Source: Methyloradius sp035460505 (lineage in GTDB: Bacteria; Pseudomonadota; Gammaproteobacteria; Burkholderiales; Methylophilaceae). Taken from it: 12,893 nt of DNA. Shown piece after piece: positions 5,963 to 12,893 of the stretch. A program made the position numbers and the translations under genes. The notes beneath the pieces were generated by a model that was given only the letters and a program-made list of their open reading frames with translations, ran no database searches and was not told where the DNA came from. The stretch is taken from positions 1-12,893 of the forward strand of contig DATHWP010000105.1 in NCBI GenBank assembly GCA_035460505.1, in the 5' to 3' direction. Positions within the stretch are counted from its first letter, which is position 1, and each line of letters starts with the position of its first letter.

Positions 5963-6651
5963 CAACACATTCAGTCCCCAGCGAATATCTTGGTATGTGG
6001 CGTAGAACGCTGCTTGAGCAAGCTGGTGTGATAGATACATCAACCTTGGTATTGGTGATACAAACCGAGCAATATCATGCAGATATCCGCATGCCAAGTA
6101 ATCGACCCGATTTCAAAGATGTAAAGTCTTTAGCGGATTGCTCAGCAAATCAATTGCGTTGGCTAGCTACTCAACAGGGCTTTACCGGCATTACAGAAAT
6201 CAATGGAAATATTTCGCAATGGCTACGAGATCACGATTATCAGCCATCTAACGGGCAGCGAGACATTGGTGAAATGACGTTCGAATCTGAAGATGTCATC
6301 GTCGAAATAGGCATTGAAGCCGAATATCGTGAAATCTGGAAAAAAATCAAAGATTCTCAGTTTAATTTAAGTGTTAATCATATCGCTGGAGTTGATCGTC
6401 ATGGATCAGCGTTGCCGGCAAGACTATTCACAGCAGGAAAACAATTCGCTTATGTCAGGCCGCGTAGCAGTGTATTGCCGAAATCAGCCAGTTTTATTGC
6501 GGCGATAGATACTGTAAAGCCCAGCAGAGAGCTATTGCTTGACTGGTTGGATTTTGAAATTTCATTTGGTGAAATTCAAGACAAGGGATTTGGCAAGATA
6601 TTGCATTCAACCTTGCCTTTTCGAGAGCAGGAAATGATGTCGTTGATGTAA
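5959..6651 (+). CDS. HRI1-like protein of unknown function
   Basis: A 230-residue soluble protein with no signal peptide or membrane helix. I chose ATG 5959, which overlaps the small ORF by ATGA. An in-frame ATG at 5836 would start inside the riboswitch 3' hairpin and add 41 residues of unlikely sequence. The N-terminal YLGMWRRTLLEQAG, the following VLVIQTEQYHADIRMP and the alternating strand pattern resemble bacterial relatives of the fungal HRI1 protein, which has a lipocalin-like barrel. This assignment is from memory of the motif and is tentative. Two Trp/Arg-rich strands and several acidic patches could make a small-molecule pocket. As the first full gene after riboswitch 2 and ahead of an importer, it may bind or modify the substrate or sense it (inference). 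No catalytic motif is recognised. Confidence 0.6.
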   Translation: MTTHSVPSEYLGMWRRTLLEQAGVIDTSTLVLVIQTEQYHADIRMPSNRPDFKDVKSLADCSANQLRWLATQQGFTGITEINGNISQWLRDHDYQPSNGQRDIGEMTFESEDVIVEIGIEAEYREIWKKIKDSQFNLSVNHIAGVDRHGSALPARLFTAGKQFAYVRPRSSVLPKSASFIAAIDTVKPSRELLLDWLDFEISFGEIQDKGFGKILHSTLPFREQEMMSLM

Positions 6652-6726
6652 GTTTTATTGTTAGTTGCAGTGTGATTTTGAATTTTTTTATTTTTACTTA
6701 ATTTGTGTTCACTTAGGAGATTCAAT

Positions 6727-7719
6727 ATGTTTTCCAACACAAGCGTTTCAAGTTTGAAAAAATTGATGGTTGCTCTATCCGTTCCATTGGCTATGGCCTA
6801 TGGCAATGTTAGTCAAGCAGCACAGCCTCTAAAAATTGCCTACAGCGATTGGCCAGGGTTTGTTGCATGGCAGGTGGCAATAGACAAAGGCTGGTTTAAA
6901 GAAGCTGGCCTTGATGTGAAGTTTGAGTGGTTTGACTATGGTGCATCGATGGATGCGTTCACTGCTGGCAAAGTAGATGGGGTATTTGTCACTAATGGCG
7001 ATGCTTTAGTTGTTGGCTCAGGCGGCGCGAAAAACACAATGATTTTGATTACTGATTACTCAAACGGTAATGACATGATTATTGGTAAGCCAGGCGTTAA
7101 AAGCATTAAAGATTTAAAGGGTAAAAAAGTGGGTACAGAAGTTGGCATTGTTGATCACTTGCTACTGCTGGATGCATTACAAAAAAATGGGATGAAAGAA
7201 TCTGACGTCACGATTGTGAACACCAAAATTAACGATACACCTCAGGCACTTGCAGCTGGTGACTTGACCGCTGTTGGTACGTTTGAACCTAGCGCAAGCC
7301 AAGCGCTAAAATTGGTAGCAGGTTCCAAGCCAATTTACACATCAGCACAGTCCCCAGGCCTGATTTATGACGTGTTGACTGTTAATCCTGCGAGTCTTTC
7401 CAACCACAAGGCAGAATGGTCTAAATTAACCCCAATATGGGCGAAAGTCGTGGCCTATATCAATGACCCGAAAACGCAAGCAGATGCTGTAAAAATAATG
7501 TCTGCACGTGATGGTACAACCCCGCAAGAATATACAAAGTTTTTAAAAGGTACGCGCTTGTTGAGTGTCGACGAAGGTAAAGCTGCCTATGTTAAAGCTG
7601 ATGGCCTCACATCATTGTATGGCTCAACCGCAAATGCAGATGCTTTTAACGTGAAAAACGCTATTTACAAAGCACCACAAGATATTAATAAATACATTGA
7701 TCCGCTGTTATATAAGTAA
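6727..7719 (+). CDS. ABC transporter substrate-binding protein (SsuA/TauA/NMT1 type)
   Basis: A 330-residue periplasmic protein. ATG 6727 has AGGAG seven bases upstream; an in-frame TTG at 6703 lies before that site and is rejected. A signal peptide (basic LKKLMV, hydrophobic core, cleavage after SQA) covers about residues 1-36. The mature part begins QPLKIAYSDWPGFVAWQVAIDKGWFKEAGLDV, typical of the nitrate/sulfonate/taurine/bicarbonate binding-protein family. FDYGASMDAFTAGKVDGVFV forms the usual first lobe. No lipobox, so it is freely periplasmic. Its ligand cannot be read from sequence. Riboswitch control and neighbours point to guanidine or a guanidino compound. It stands 75 bp after the HRI1-like gene and 38 bp before the permease gene. 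Confidence 0.9.
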   Translation: MFSNTSVSSLKKLMVALSVPLAMAYGNVSQAAQPLKIAYSDWPGFVAWQVAIDKGWFKEAGLDVKFEWFDYGASMDAFTAGKVDGVFVTNGDALVVGSGGAKNTMILITDYSNGNDMIIGKPGVKSIKDLKGKKVGTEVGIVDHLLLLDALQKNGMKESDVTIVNTKINDTPQALAAGDLTAVGTFEPSASQALKLVAGSKPIYTSAQSPGLIYDVLTVNPASLSNHKAEWSKLTPIWAKVVAYINDPKTQADAVKIMSARDGTTPQEYTKFLKGTRLLSVDEGKAAYVKADGLTSLYGSTANADAFNVKNAIYKAPQDINKYIDPLLYK

Positions 7720-7757
7720 TTGTAATCAATATATTTAATTATCTTTTAGGAGCAGAA

Positions 7758-8735
7758 ATGCGTTTTTCATCCAATGTATCTAGCTGGTTTAATGTCAGGC
7801 AAGAGTTATCGCCAGAGCGAAGAAAAATCGTTGGATGGGCGTCATTTCTGCTACCAATATTACTTTGGTGTGCTGTGAGTTATGTGCCTTTTATTTGGCA
7901 CCCTATGGTTGTTGTGCAGCAAGCGGGAGATGTTGATTACTTTCAGACAGACATGCTGGTGACGCGTGAGGTTTTTGACGAAGAAGTTGCCAATATGCAA
8001 AACGATGGCAAAAGATTACCGGAAGGTAAAGCCGCCAACCCTATCTACTTACCCGCACCGCATGAGGTAGCAAAAGCTTTTTATACCGCATTTACCACTG
8101 AGCCAGCGCAGAAAGAGGGCTTGTGGCTGCATCAGAGTTTGTGGCAAAGCATACAGGTGATTTTCTGGGGTTTTTTCATTTCGTCCCTCATTGGCGTGCC
8201 ATTAGGTATTTTATGTGGCACTTATAGCGTCTTTTCTCGCTTGTTTGAGCCATTTATCGAGTTTTTTAGATATCTGCCAGCCCCTGCATTTGGCGCATTA
8301 ATGGTAGCGATATTGGGTATTTATGACGGGCCGAAAATTGCCATTATTGTGATTGGTACATTTTTTCAACAAGTACTCATCATCAGCAATACCACTCGCA
8401 AGCTTGATTACTCACTTCTAGAAGCTGCCATGACCCTGGGCACTAATAAATTCAAGCTGTTATGGCATGTGGTGATTCCAGGGATTTTGCCAGATTTATA
8501 CCGGGATTTACGCATTTTATTAGGGTGGGCTTGGACGTATCTAATCGTTGCTGAACTGATTGGTACATCTTCGGGCATTACGTTGTTCATTACACAGCAA
8601 GCAAGGTATCAGCACTTTGAAAATGTATATGCCGCAATTTTTATTATCGGATTTATAGGGTTAGGGTCAGATTTAATGTTGGCTTGGCTGGGCAAGCGCT
8701 TGTTTGCCTGGAATAAAGCAGTAAACAAAGAATAA
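7758..8735 (+). CDS. ABC transporter permease (TauC/SsuC type)
   Basis: A 325-residue membrane protein preceded by AGGAG. A first helix lies at about residues 26-46. A long hydrophilic stretch (about 50-125) follows, then five further helices of the BPD_transp_1 domain. The cytoplasmic EAA loop starts at Glu222 (EAAMTLGTNKFKLLWHVVIPG), where the ATPase docks. The final helices include LLGWAWTYLIVAELIG, typical for nitrate/taurine/sulfonate importers. It is longer than the usual permeases of about 250-280 residues because of the extra segment after helix 1. This segment carries acidic and charged residues and is predicted periplasmic. It forms one transporter with the flanking binding protein and ATPase. 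Confidence 0.9.
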   Translation: MRFSSNVSSWFNVRQELSPERRKIVGWASFLLPILLWCAVSYVPFIWHPMVVVQQAGDVDYFQTDMLVTREVFDEEVANMQNDGKRLPEGKAANPIYLPAPHEVAKAFYTAFTTEPAQKEGLWLHQSLWQSIQVIFWGFFISSLIGVPLGILCGTYSVFSRLFEPFIEFFRYLPAPAFGALMVAILGIYDGPKIAIIVIGTFFQQVLIISNTTRKLDYSLLEAAMTLGTNKFKLLWHVVIPGILPDLYRDLRILLGWAWTYLIVAELIGTSSGITLFITQQARYQHFENVYAAIFIIGFIGLGSDLMLAWLGKRLFAWNKAVNKE

Positions 8736-8768
8736 ATCTTCCCAACTTTAAATTGACGGATAGACACG

Positions 8769-9689
8769 ATGACTACTGAAGATAAAAGCATGACAAACAC
8801 TGACTATTTAACGCAATCAGACGCTGTTAAACAGAGGTTCGATAGGCTGAAACAACGGGAAGTAATCCTGGAGGTTAAGGGTTTAAGCAAGATATACAAA
8901 ACTGCCAAAGGCGAAACCACCGCACTCAAAAATATCAGTTTTAAAACCCATAGGCGTGAGTTTGTCTGCGTGATTGGGCCATCAGGTTGCGGCAAGTCGA
9001 CACTTGCACGAATTTTGGCTGGACTCGAGAGTTACAACGGTGGCGAAGCCTTATTGGATGGAAAGCCCATTACAGGGCCAGGCCGAGACCGTGGCATGGT
9101 ATTCCAAGGGTATACCCTGTTTCCATGGAGGACAGTCAAAGAAAATGTGATGTTTGGCTTGCAAATGAACAACATCACCACTAACGAAGCCGCCCGAGAG
9201 GCTGATCAATGGCTAGATTTGGTGGGGTTAGAAAAGTTTGCAAATGCCTATCCACACGAGTTGTCAGGCGGCATGAAGCAACGCGTTGCGATTGCACGCG
9301 CATTGGTCAATCAACCACGGATTTTGTTGATGGATGAGCCTTTTGGTGCGCTGGATGCCCAAACGCGCTGCAAAATGCAAACGCATTTGCTTGAGATTTG
9401 GCGAAACATTGATATCACTATCGTGTTCATTACGCACGATTTAGACGAAGCAATTTTTTTAGCAGACCGTATTTTGGTACTCAAAGCGCATCCCGGTGAA
9501 GTCATGGAACTTATTGAAGTGCCAGTGTCACGTCCGCGCAGTGTCGAACAATTATTTAGTCCAGAATTTTTGGCGACCAAAGCACGTCTAGAAGCGCTGA
9601 TCCATCCAAAAGAAGAAACTGACACAAACGAAATACCGATTCAGCAGCGCATGCTTCGTTTTGTAAATATAGAAGACAACGTGGAGTGA
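8769..9689 (+). CDS. ABC transporter ATP-binding protein (SsuB/TauB type)
   Basis: A 306-residue ATPase with Walker A GPSGCGKST (from residue 70), Q-loop VFQGYTLFPW, signature LSGGMKQR (165-172), Walker B ILLMDEP (Asp189, Glu190) and H-loop ITHD (His223). It closely fits the nitrate/sulfonate/taurine importer ATPases. About 30 extra residues precede the domain, and a C-terminal tail of about 50 follows. An in-frame ATG at 8790 is a possible alternative start; neither has a strong ribosome-binding site. It powers import by the preceding permease and binding protein. The stop codon lies four bases before the creatininase-family start. Confidence 0.92.
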   Translation: MTTEDKSMTNTDYLTQSDAVKQRFDRLKQREVILEVKGLSKIYKTAKGETTALKNISFKTHRREFVCVIGPSGCGKSTLARILAGLESYNGGEALLDGKPITGPGRDRGMVFQGYTLFPWRTVKENVMFGLQMNNITTNEAAREADQWLDLVGLEKFANAYPHELSGGMKQRVAIARALVNQPRILLMDEPFGALDAQTRCKMQTHLLEIWRNIDITIVFITHDLDEAIFLADRILVLKAHPGEVMELIEVPVSRPRSVEQLFSPEFLATKARLEALIHPKEETDTNEIPIQQRMLRFVNIEDNVE

Positions 9690-9693
9690 TGTG

Positions 9694-10464
9694 ATGACGA
9701 TGGAATGGTCAAAAACTACGTGGGACGAAATCCCTGCAAAGTTAAAAGTCTCTAACTATTCAGCGATTTTGCCAATAGGCGCAACTGAACAACACGGCCC
9801 ACATATGGGCTGTGGAATGGATTACGTATTGGCAGATGTTTTGTGCAAAGCAGTGGCAGAAAAAACGAATGTGCCTATGCTGCCGACTATGCCTTATGGC
9901 TGTTCTATCGGCCATAGCCAACGCTGGCCTGGCACCATTGCGCTGCAGCCGATTACCTTAATTAACACGATTAAAGATATGGGTGACTGGGCCTATTACA
10001 GTGGTATTAGGCGCTTATTTATTGTGAATACTCATGTCACCAATGCAGCGCCTTTGCGTTGCGCCTTGGAAATGCTGCGTGCAGCGCATGATGACATGAT
10101 GATTGCCGTCATCAACACCGCGCACTTAAGTAAACGCGCAAAAGAATTTCAACATGCGGATGGCGATGATTGGCACGCTAACGATGGTGAGACATCACTC
10201 ATGTTAGCAACCGCTCCGTATATGGTGCGCACAGAGAAATTAAAAATGGCGGATGACATAGACCGTACGGATGGCCTGGTATTTTCTCACCCTGTGAATA
10301 GAACGAGTTTGAATGGGGTGACTGGCTCACCAAGTATTTCGAGTAAGGAAAAAGGCGAGGAGTGGTTTGCCTGGATGGTAGAGGATCTTAGTAATTTGGT
10401 GACAAAAGGTACGCAGGAGAGCCCTCCTTTAGAGTATTCATATTTTGATAAATTTAGCGATTAA
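9694..10464 (+). CDS. Creatininase-family metallohydrolase
   Basis: A 256-residue cytoplasmic enzyme. I chose ATG 9694, which has GGAG seven bases upstream; GTG 9691 and ATG 9700 fit less well. ATEQHGPHMGCGMD supplies Glu32, His34 and Asp43, matching Glu34, His36 and Asp45 of Pseudomonas creatininase. His114 (NTH) and Glu166 (HANDGETS) complete the likely metal site. The common NGHGGN motif is replaced by NTHVTN. Family members open cyclic amides (creatinine to creatine), cleave formamides or trim peptide cofactors. A guanidino compound related to creatinine or creatine would fit the riboswitch and importer, but the real substrate is unknown. It is transcribed with the importer and the downstream ligase. 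Confidence 0.87.
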   Translation: MTMEWSKTTWDEIPAKLKVSNYSAILPIGATEQHGPHMGCGMDYVLADVLCKAVAEKTNVPMLPTMPYGCSIGHSQRWPGTIALQPITLINTIKDMGDWAYYSGIRRLFIVNTHVTNAAPLRCALEMLRAAHDDMMIAVINTAHLSKRAKEFQHADGDDWHANDGETSLMLATAPYMVRTEKLKMADDIDRTDGLVFSHPVNRTSLNGVTGSPSISSKEKGEEWFAWMVEDLSNLVTKGTQESPPLEYSYFDKFSD

Positions 10465-10483
10465 TTAACAAGGACTAGAACGT

Positions 10484-11845
10484 ATGAAAACGGCAGCAGA
10501 AGTTAAAGTCATTGAGCAAGATTTGAAAGATAAGGGCGTGAAATATTGTATAGGCGCTTATGTCGATATTCATGGCATCCCTAAAGGTAAAGTTGTGCCG
10601 ATTGACCATTTACCTCAAATGTCAGGTGGTTCTGAGCGCTATACAGGCTATGCTTTAGATGGCTTGGGGCAAGGTCCTAGTGATGATGAATTAACCTCTG
10701 TGCCAGATTTAGACCAGATTATCCAGTTACCTTGGGAGCCGAAGGTGGCATGGATGCCTGCCGACAATTACTTTCAAGGGAATCCATACCCACTGAATAC
10801 ACGTGTGGCGCTTAAAAATGTGCTGGCCGAAGCTGAGAAATTAGGTTTTGGCATGAATTTAGGCATTGAATGCGAAATTTACCTATTTAAGAAAAATGAA
10901 GACGGTACTTTAAGTGTCCCAAACCCAGACGATAAATTGGGTAAGGCAGCCTATGACGTCAGTACCTTTATGGATAATTTCACTTGGTTAGACAAAGTGG
11001 GCAGCGCCATGAATAACTTAGGTTGGGATTTGTATTCATTTGACCATGAAGACGGCAACAGCCAATTTGAGTTTGACTTTAACTACAGCAATGCCCTGAC
11101 CATGTGTGATCGCTTCACTTTCTTCCGCTATATGGCTAAGCACTATGCTAAAGAAGAAGGCTTGCTGGCGACCACTATGCCCAAACCATTTGCGGATAAA
11201 ACCGGGACTGGCGCACATTTCAACATGTCTTTATACGATTTAAAAACAGGTAAGAACCTTTTTGCCTGTGATCCAAAGGATGATCCTCGCGGTCTAGGTT
11301 TAACCACATTAGGCTATCAATTTATTGCCGGTATCCTTAAACATGGTCCTGCACTTTGCGCTGCCTTTGCACCTACTGTGAATAGTTACAAACGTCTGGT
11401 TCGCCGCGGTGCGATGAACTACTTTAGCTGGGCACCTGTATTCAATTCATTTGGCTCAAATAATCGCACCAACTCGGTACGAGTACCGATGGGCGGTGGT
11501 CGTTGTGAATCACGCAATGCCGATGGTTCAGTAAACCCATACTTGGCGGCTACCTTAGCACTAGCAGCAGGCCTGGAGGGCATTAAAGATGGATTGGATC
11601 CAGGGAAGCCAAACGAGGATAACTTGTACGAAATGACCGAAGAAGAGCGCACAAAACGCGGAATCGGCTTTTTACCACAAACCCTGCAAGAGGCTGTCAA
11701 AGCCTTTGCTGCTGACCCATTAGTAGAAAAAACCCTAGGCAAAGGACTAAGTGACGAGTTTATTAAATATAAAACAGAAGAGTGGGAAGCCTACCACCAG
11801 TCCATTAGCCAATGGGAGATTAACCGCTACAGCCACATGTTCTAA
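10484..11845 (+). CDS. glnT: Glutamine synthetase type III-like ligase
   Basis: A 453-residue cytoplasmic enzyme with AAGGAC ahead of ATG. It shows the glutamine synthetase core: ECE (Glu129, Glu131), HEDGNSQFEF (Glu189, Glu196) for metal binding, TGAHFNMS (His245) and the NSYKRL loop (300-305) with RRGAMNYFSW after it. It belongs to the short type III glutamate-ammonia ligase group rather than to GlnA. NLYEM carries Tyr382 at the place of the adenylylated tyrosine of GlnA, but its surroundings differ. Family relatives join glutamate (or another acid) to ammonia or amines using ATP. Here it may capture ammonium released from guanidine, or make a gamma-glutamyl derivative of the imported compound (inference). 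It is the last gene before the inverted-repeat element at 11846. Confidence 0.85.
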   Translation: MKTAAEVKVIEQDLKDKGVKYCIGAYVDIHGIPKGKVVPIDHLPQMSGGSERYTGYALDGLGQGPSDDELTSVPDLDQIIQLPWEPKVAWMPADNYFQGNPYPLNTRVALKNVLAEAEKLGFGMNLGIECEIYLFKKNEDGTLSVPNPDDKLGKAAYDVSTFMDNFTWLDKVGSAMNNLGWDLYSFDHEDGNSQFEFDFNYSNALTMCDRFTFFRYMAKHYAKEEGLLATTMPKPFADKTGTGAHFNMSLYDLKTGKNLFACDPKDDPRGLGLTTLGYQFIAGILKHGPALCAAFAPTVNSYKRLVRRGAMNYFSWAPVFNSFGSNNRTNSVRVPMGGGRCESRNADGSVNPYLAATLALAAGLEGIKDGLDPGKPNEDNLYEMTEEERTKRGIGFLPQTLQEAVKAFAADPLVEKTLGKGLSDEFIKYKTEEWEAYHQSISQWEINRYSHMF

Positions 11846-11988
11846 AAAAAGCCTGAATGGCGGCCTGCGACGGGGCATTGCTTCGTTGCGCGGTGCTCAT
11901 GAACTCGCCTTACTTATTGTACTGTCTCGTTCCTTGCGCGTCGTTCGCCTCGCACTGCACCAGTCTCGGCTCGCCATACAGGCTTTTT
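11846..11988. repeat. 143-nt inverted-repeat element, probable terminator or structured RNA
   Basis: AAAAAGCCTGAATGGCG (11846-11862) and CGCCATACAGGCTTTTT (11972-11988) are inverted copies matching at 16 of 17 positions. They begin directly after the glnT stop. The inside is GC-rich with alternating GCG/CTTCG-type words and nested complementary pieces (for example GGTGC with GCACC), unlike the neighbouring genes. The closing GGC-TTTTT end can act as an intrinsic terminator, and the A-tract would do the same on the other strand. Short ORFs across it look incidental. It resembles a mobile or dispersed structured repeat and could encode a small RNA. Comparison with the Betaproteobacteria toxic small RNA family of Rfam would be sensible. 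Confidence 0.7.
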
Positions 11989-11989
11989 G

Positions 11990-12005
11990 GGGAATGGAAA
12001 TTGCT
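11990..12005 (+). promoter_or_regulatory. Possible sigma-54 promoter 3, before the NikR-like gene
   Basis: GGGAATGGAAATTGCT has GG (11991-11992) and GC (12003-12004) separated by 10 bases and a perfect TTGCT at the -12 side. It departs from the consensus at the first T and the C after GG. The predicted start is near 12016, 31 bases before the NikR-like start codon. It is weaker than promoters 1 and 2 but consistent with them. Confidence 0.4.
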
Positions 12006-12026
12006 CTTGATTACTCAAGGCAATTT
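11998..12026. promoter_or_regulatory. Dyad overlapping the promoter of the NikR-like gene (candidate operator)
   Basis: AAATTGC (11998-12004) pairs with GCAATTT (12020-12026), and CTTGA (12006-12010) pairs with TCAAG (12015-12019), leaving a TTAC centre. The dyad covers the -12 element of the possible promoter at 11990, so a bound repressor would block it. Ribbon-helix-helix regulators bind such symmetric sites, which makes autoregulation plausible. It does not match the GTATGA/TCATAC operator known for E. coli NikR. Confidence 0.45.
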
Positions 12027-12046
12027 AAGAAAGAAAAGGGATAAAA

Positions 12047-12553
12047 ATGGCCATTAAAGAAAACAAGAAAAGCCAACTAGTAAACCGTATCAGTATTTCG
12101 CTACCAGAGGATTTACACGCGGAACTAGACCTCATGGTCAGTGAGCGTGGCTTTGAGAGCCGCTCACAGGCAATTAATGACATGTTGCGGCAGCAGCTAG
12201 TTGAACACAAACGTGAAACAGGTAATGAAGTCATGGTCGGTACCATTACCATTCTTTATAACAATGCTATTCGTGGCCTGCAGAAATCGCTGGCCGATTT
12301 GCAGTATGAGCATCTGGATGAAGTCATCAGCTCGCTGCACGTACATTTGATGGATAACCAGACAATGGAAGTCATCTTGGTACAAGGTCCAGCACAAAAA
12401 GTACAAGCCATCGCTAACGATATTGTGACCTTGCGTGGTGTGATTACAGGAAAATTGCAATTGATGGGTGCTGTGATTCCGCCATTACACCCGATGACTA
12501 AAGCCGAGACCAAGCTGGCGAGTGTTACCCCTTTACCCACCACTAAAAAGTAG
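12047..12553 (+). CDS. NikR-like ribbon-helix-helix regulator lacking two nickel ligands
   Basis: A 168-residue protein. The N-terminal ribbon-helix-helix DNA-binding part is NRISISLPEDLHAELDLM to SRSQAINDMLRQQL (about residues 13-51). It is followed by an ACT-like NikR C-terminal domain with SSLHVHL and IVTLRGVITGKLQLMG. Aligned with E. coli NikR (ligands His76, His87, His89, Cys95), His98 and His100 are kept, but the partners are Tyr87 and Thr106. A square-planar nickel site as in NikR therefore cannot form. A tail of about 25 residues extends beyond the NikR length. It probably senses another metal or a small molecule and regulates this cluster (inference). An upstream dyad may be its operator. 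The following DUF1989 gene starts 17 bp later. Confidence 0.83.
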   Translation: MAIKENKKSQLVNRISISLPEDLHAELDLMVSERGFESRSQAINDMLRQQLVEHKRETGNEVMVGTITILYNNAIRGLQKSLADLQYEHLDEVISSLHVHLMDNQTMEVILVQGPAQKVQAIANDIVTLRGVITGKLQLMGAVIPPLHPMTKAETKLASVTPLPTTKK

Positions 12554-12570
12554 AGTCAGAAGTATTCAAT

Positions 12571-12893
12571 ATGAGTATAGAAACACAACAAAAAGCACTG
12601 AATCTTGAGCAGATTCTATGGGAGGAAACTATCCCTGGCGGTAACCACTGGTCTGGTCTGATCCGTCGCGGTACCGCATTACGTTTTACAGACTTGGCTG
12701 GCGGTGCAAATCTCTCCGCCTTGTTTTATAACACCGAAGACAAGCTCGAGCGCTACAACATGCCGGATACCTTGAAGGGCCAGCACACCGCATTTTTGAC
12801 CACAGGTAATACTTGCTATTCAGACATGGGGCGTGTGATGTGCTCGATTGTCGGCGATAGCATTGGCTGGCATGACACGATCTGCGGTGTGAC
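12571..12893 (+). CDS. DUF1989 protein: urea carboxylase-associated / carboxyguanidine deiminase subunit-like (3' end outside window)
   Basis: The first 107 residues of a gene that runs past the right edge. WEETIPGGNHWSGLIRRGTALRFTD, GGANLSALFYNTEDKLERYNMPDTLK and the TTGNTCYSDMGRVMCSI region are typical of the urea carboxylase-associated proteins (DUF1989, UAAP type). Members of this family, in pairs (CgdA/CgdB), form a deiminase that acts on carboxyguanidine made by the guanidine-preferring 'urea' carboxylase; allophanate hydrolase then finishes to ammonium and CO2. I cannot say with certainty which of the two subunits this is. The cysteine at the position expected for the YSDMGR segment is present. 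It lies 17 bp after the NikR-like gene, and its partner and a carboxylase are expected just outside the window. Confidence 0.88.
   Translation, partial: MSIETQQKALNLEQILWEETIPGGNHWSGLIRRGTALRFTDLAGGANLSALFYNTEDKLERYNMPDTLKGQHTAFLTTGNTCYSDMGRVMCSIVGDSIGWHDTICGV

Noticed and set aside
11419..11742. Antisense ORF of 107 codons inside the glutamine synthetase-like gene
   Set aside because: It lies wholly opposite a strongly conserved coding region, without promoter or ribosome-binding site, and reads as a mirror frame.
11751..12057. Overlapping ORFs of 66-97 codons across the end of glnT and the inverted-repeat element
   Set aside because: They cross a structured GC-rich repeat, one overlaps the end of glnT in another frame, and their products show no recognisable domain. 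They are better explained as chance frames.

Overview
The window looks like a chromosomal segment of a Gram-negative betaproteobacterium. A methylotroph-like member (Methylophilaceae type) is my best guess, inferred from the gene families and moderate GC rather than proven. A short housekeeping stretch is followed by a nitrogen-acquisition island that appears to be built around guanidine.

Region 1 (1-2394): the 3' part of a ydbH-like AsmA-family gene, the lipoprotein gene ynbE and the periplasmic ydbL, together the YdbH envelope lipid-transport set. A PolB-related DnaQ-fold 3'-5' exonuclease follows.

Region 2 (2395-5540): a 396-bp control region followed by three genes. The control region holds two NtrC-like sites 32 bp apart, a sigma-54 (-24/-12) promoter and a guanidine-I (ykkC) riboswitch. 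The genes encode a histidine-box membrane di-iron oxygenase/desaturase, an AiiA-type metallo-beta-lactamase-fold hydrolase and an EamA (DMT) transporter. This cassette has no established role in guanidine metabolism and is the best candidate here for something undescribed.

Region 3 (5541-11845): a second copy of the control unit (sigma-54 promoter, leader hairpin, guanidine-I riboswitch) with almost the same internal spacing as the first. It is followed by a 28-codon small ORF that overlaps, by ATGA, an HRI1-like protein of unknown function. Then come a three-gene SsuA/TauA-type ABC importer, a creatininase-family metallohydrolase and a type III glutamine synthetase-like ligase.

Region 4 (11846-12893): a 143-nt GC-rich element bounded by near-perfect inverted repeats, which is also the probable terminator. 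A possible third sigma-54 promoter overlapped by a dyad follows, then a NikR-like ribbon-helix-helix regulator lacking two of the four nickel ligands. The window ends inside a DUF1989 gene (urea carboxylase-associated protein, a family that includes carboxyguanidine deiminase subunits).

Working model (inference): transcription is switched on by nitrogen limitation (NtrC/sigma-54) and read-through or translation is licensed by guanidine (riboswitch). The ABC importer brings in guanidine or a guanidino compound. The DUF1989 proteins, with a guanidine/urea carboxylase expected beyond the right edge, release ammonium, and the glutamine synthetase-like enzyme could help assimilate it. The oxygenase cassette may process alkylated guanidines or export guanidine-type compounds.
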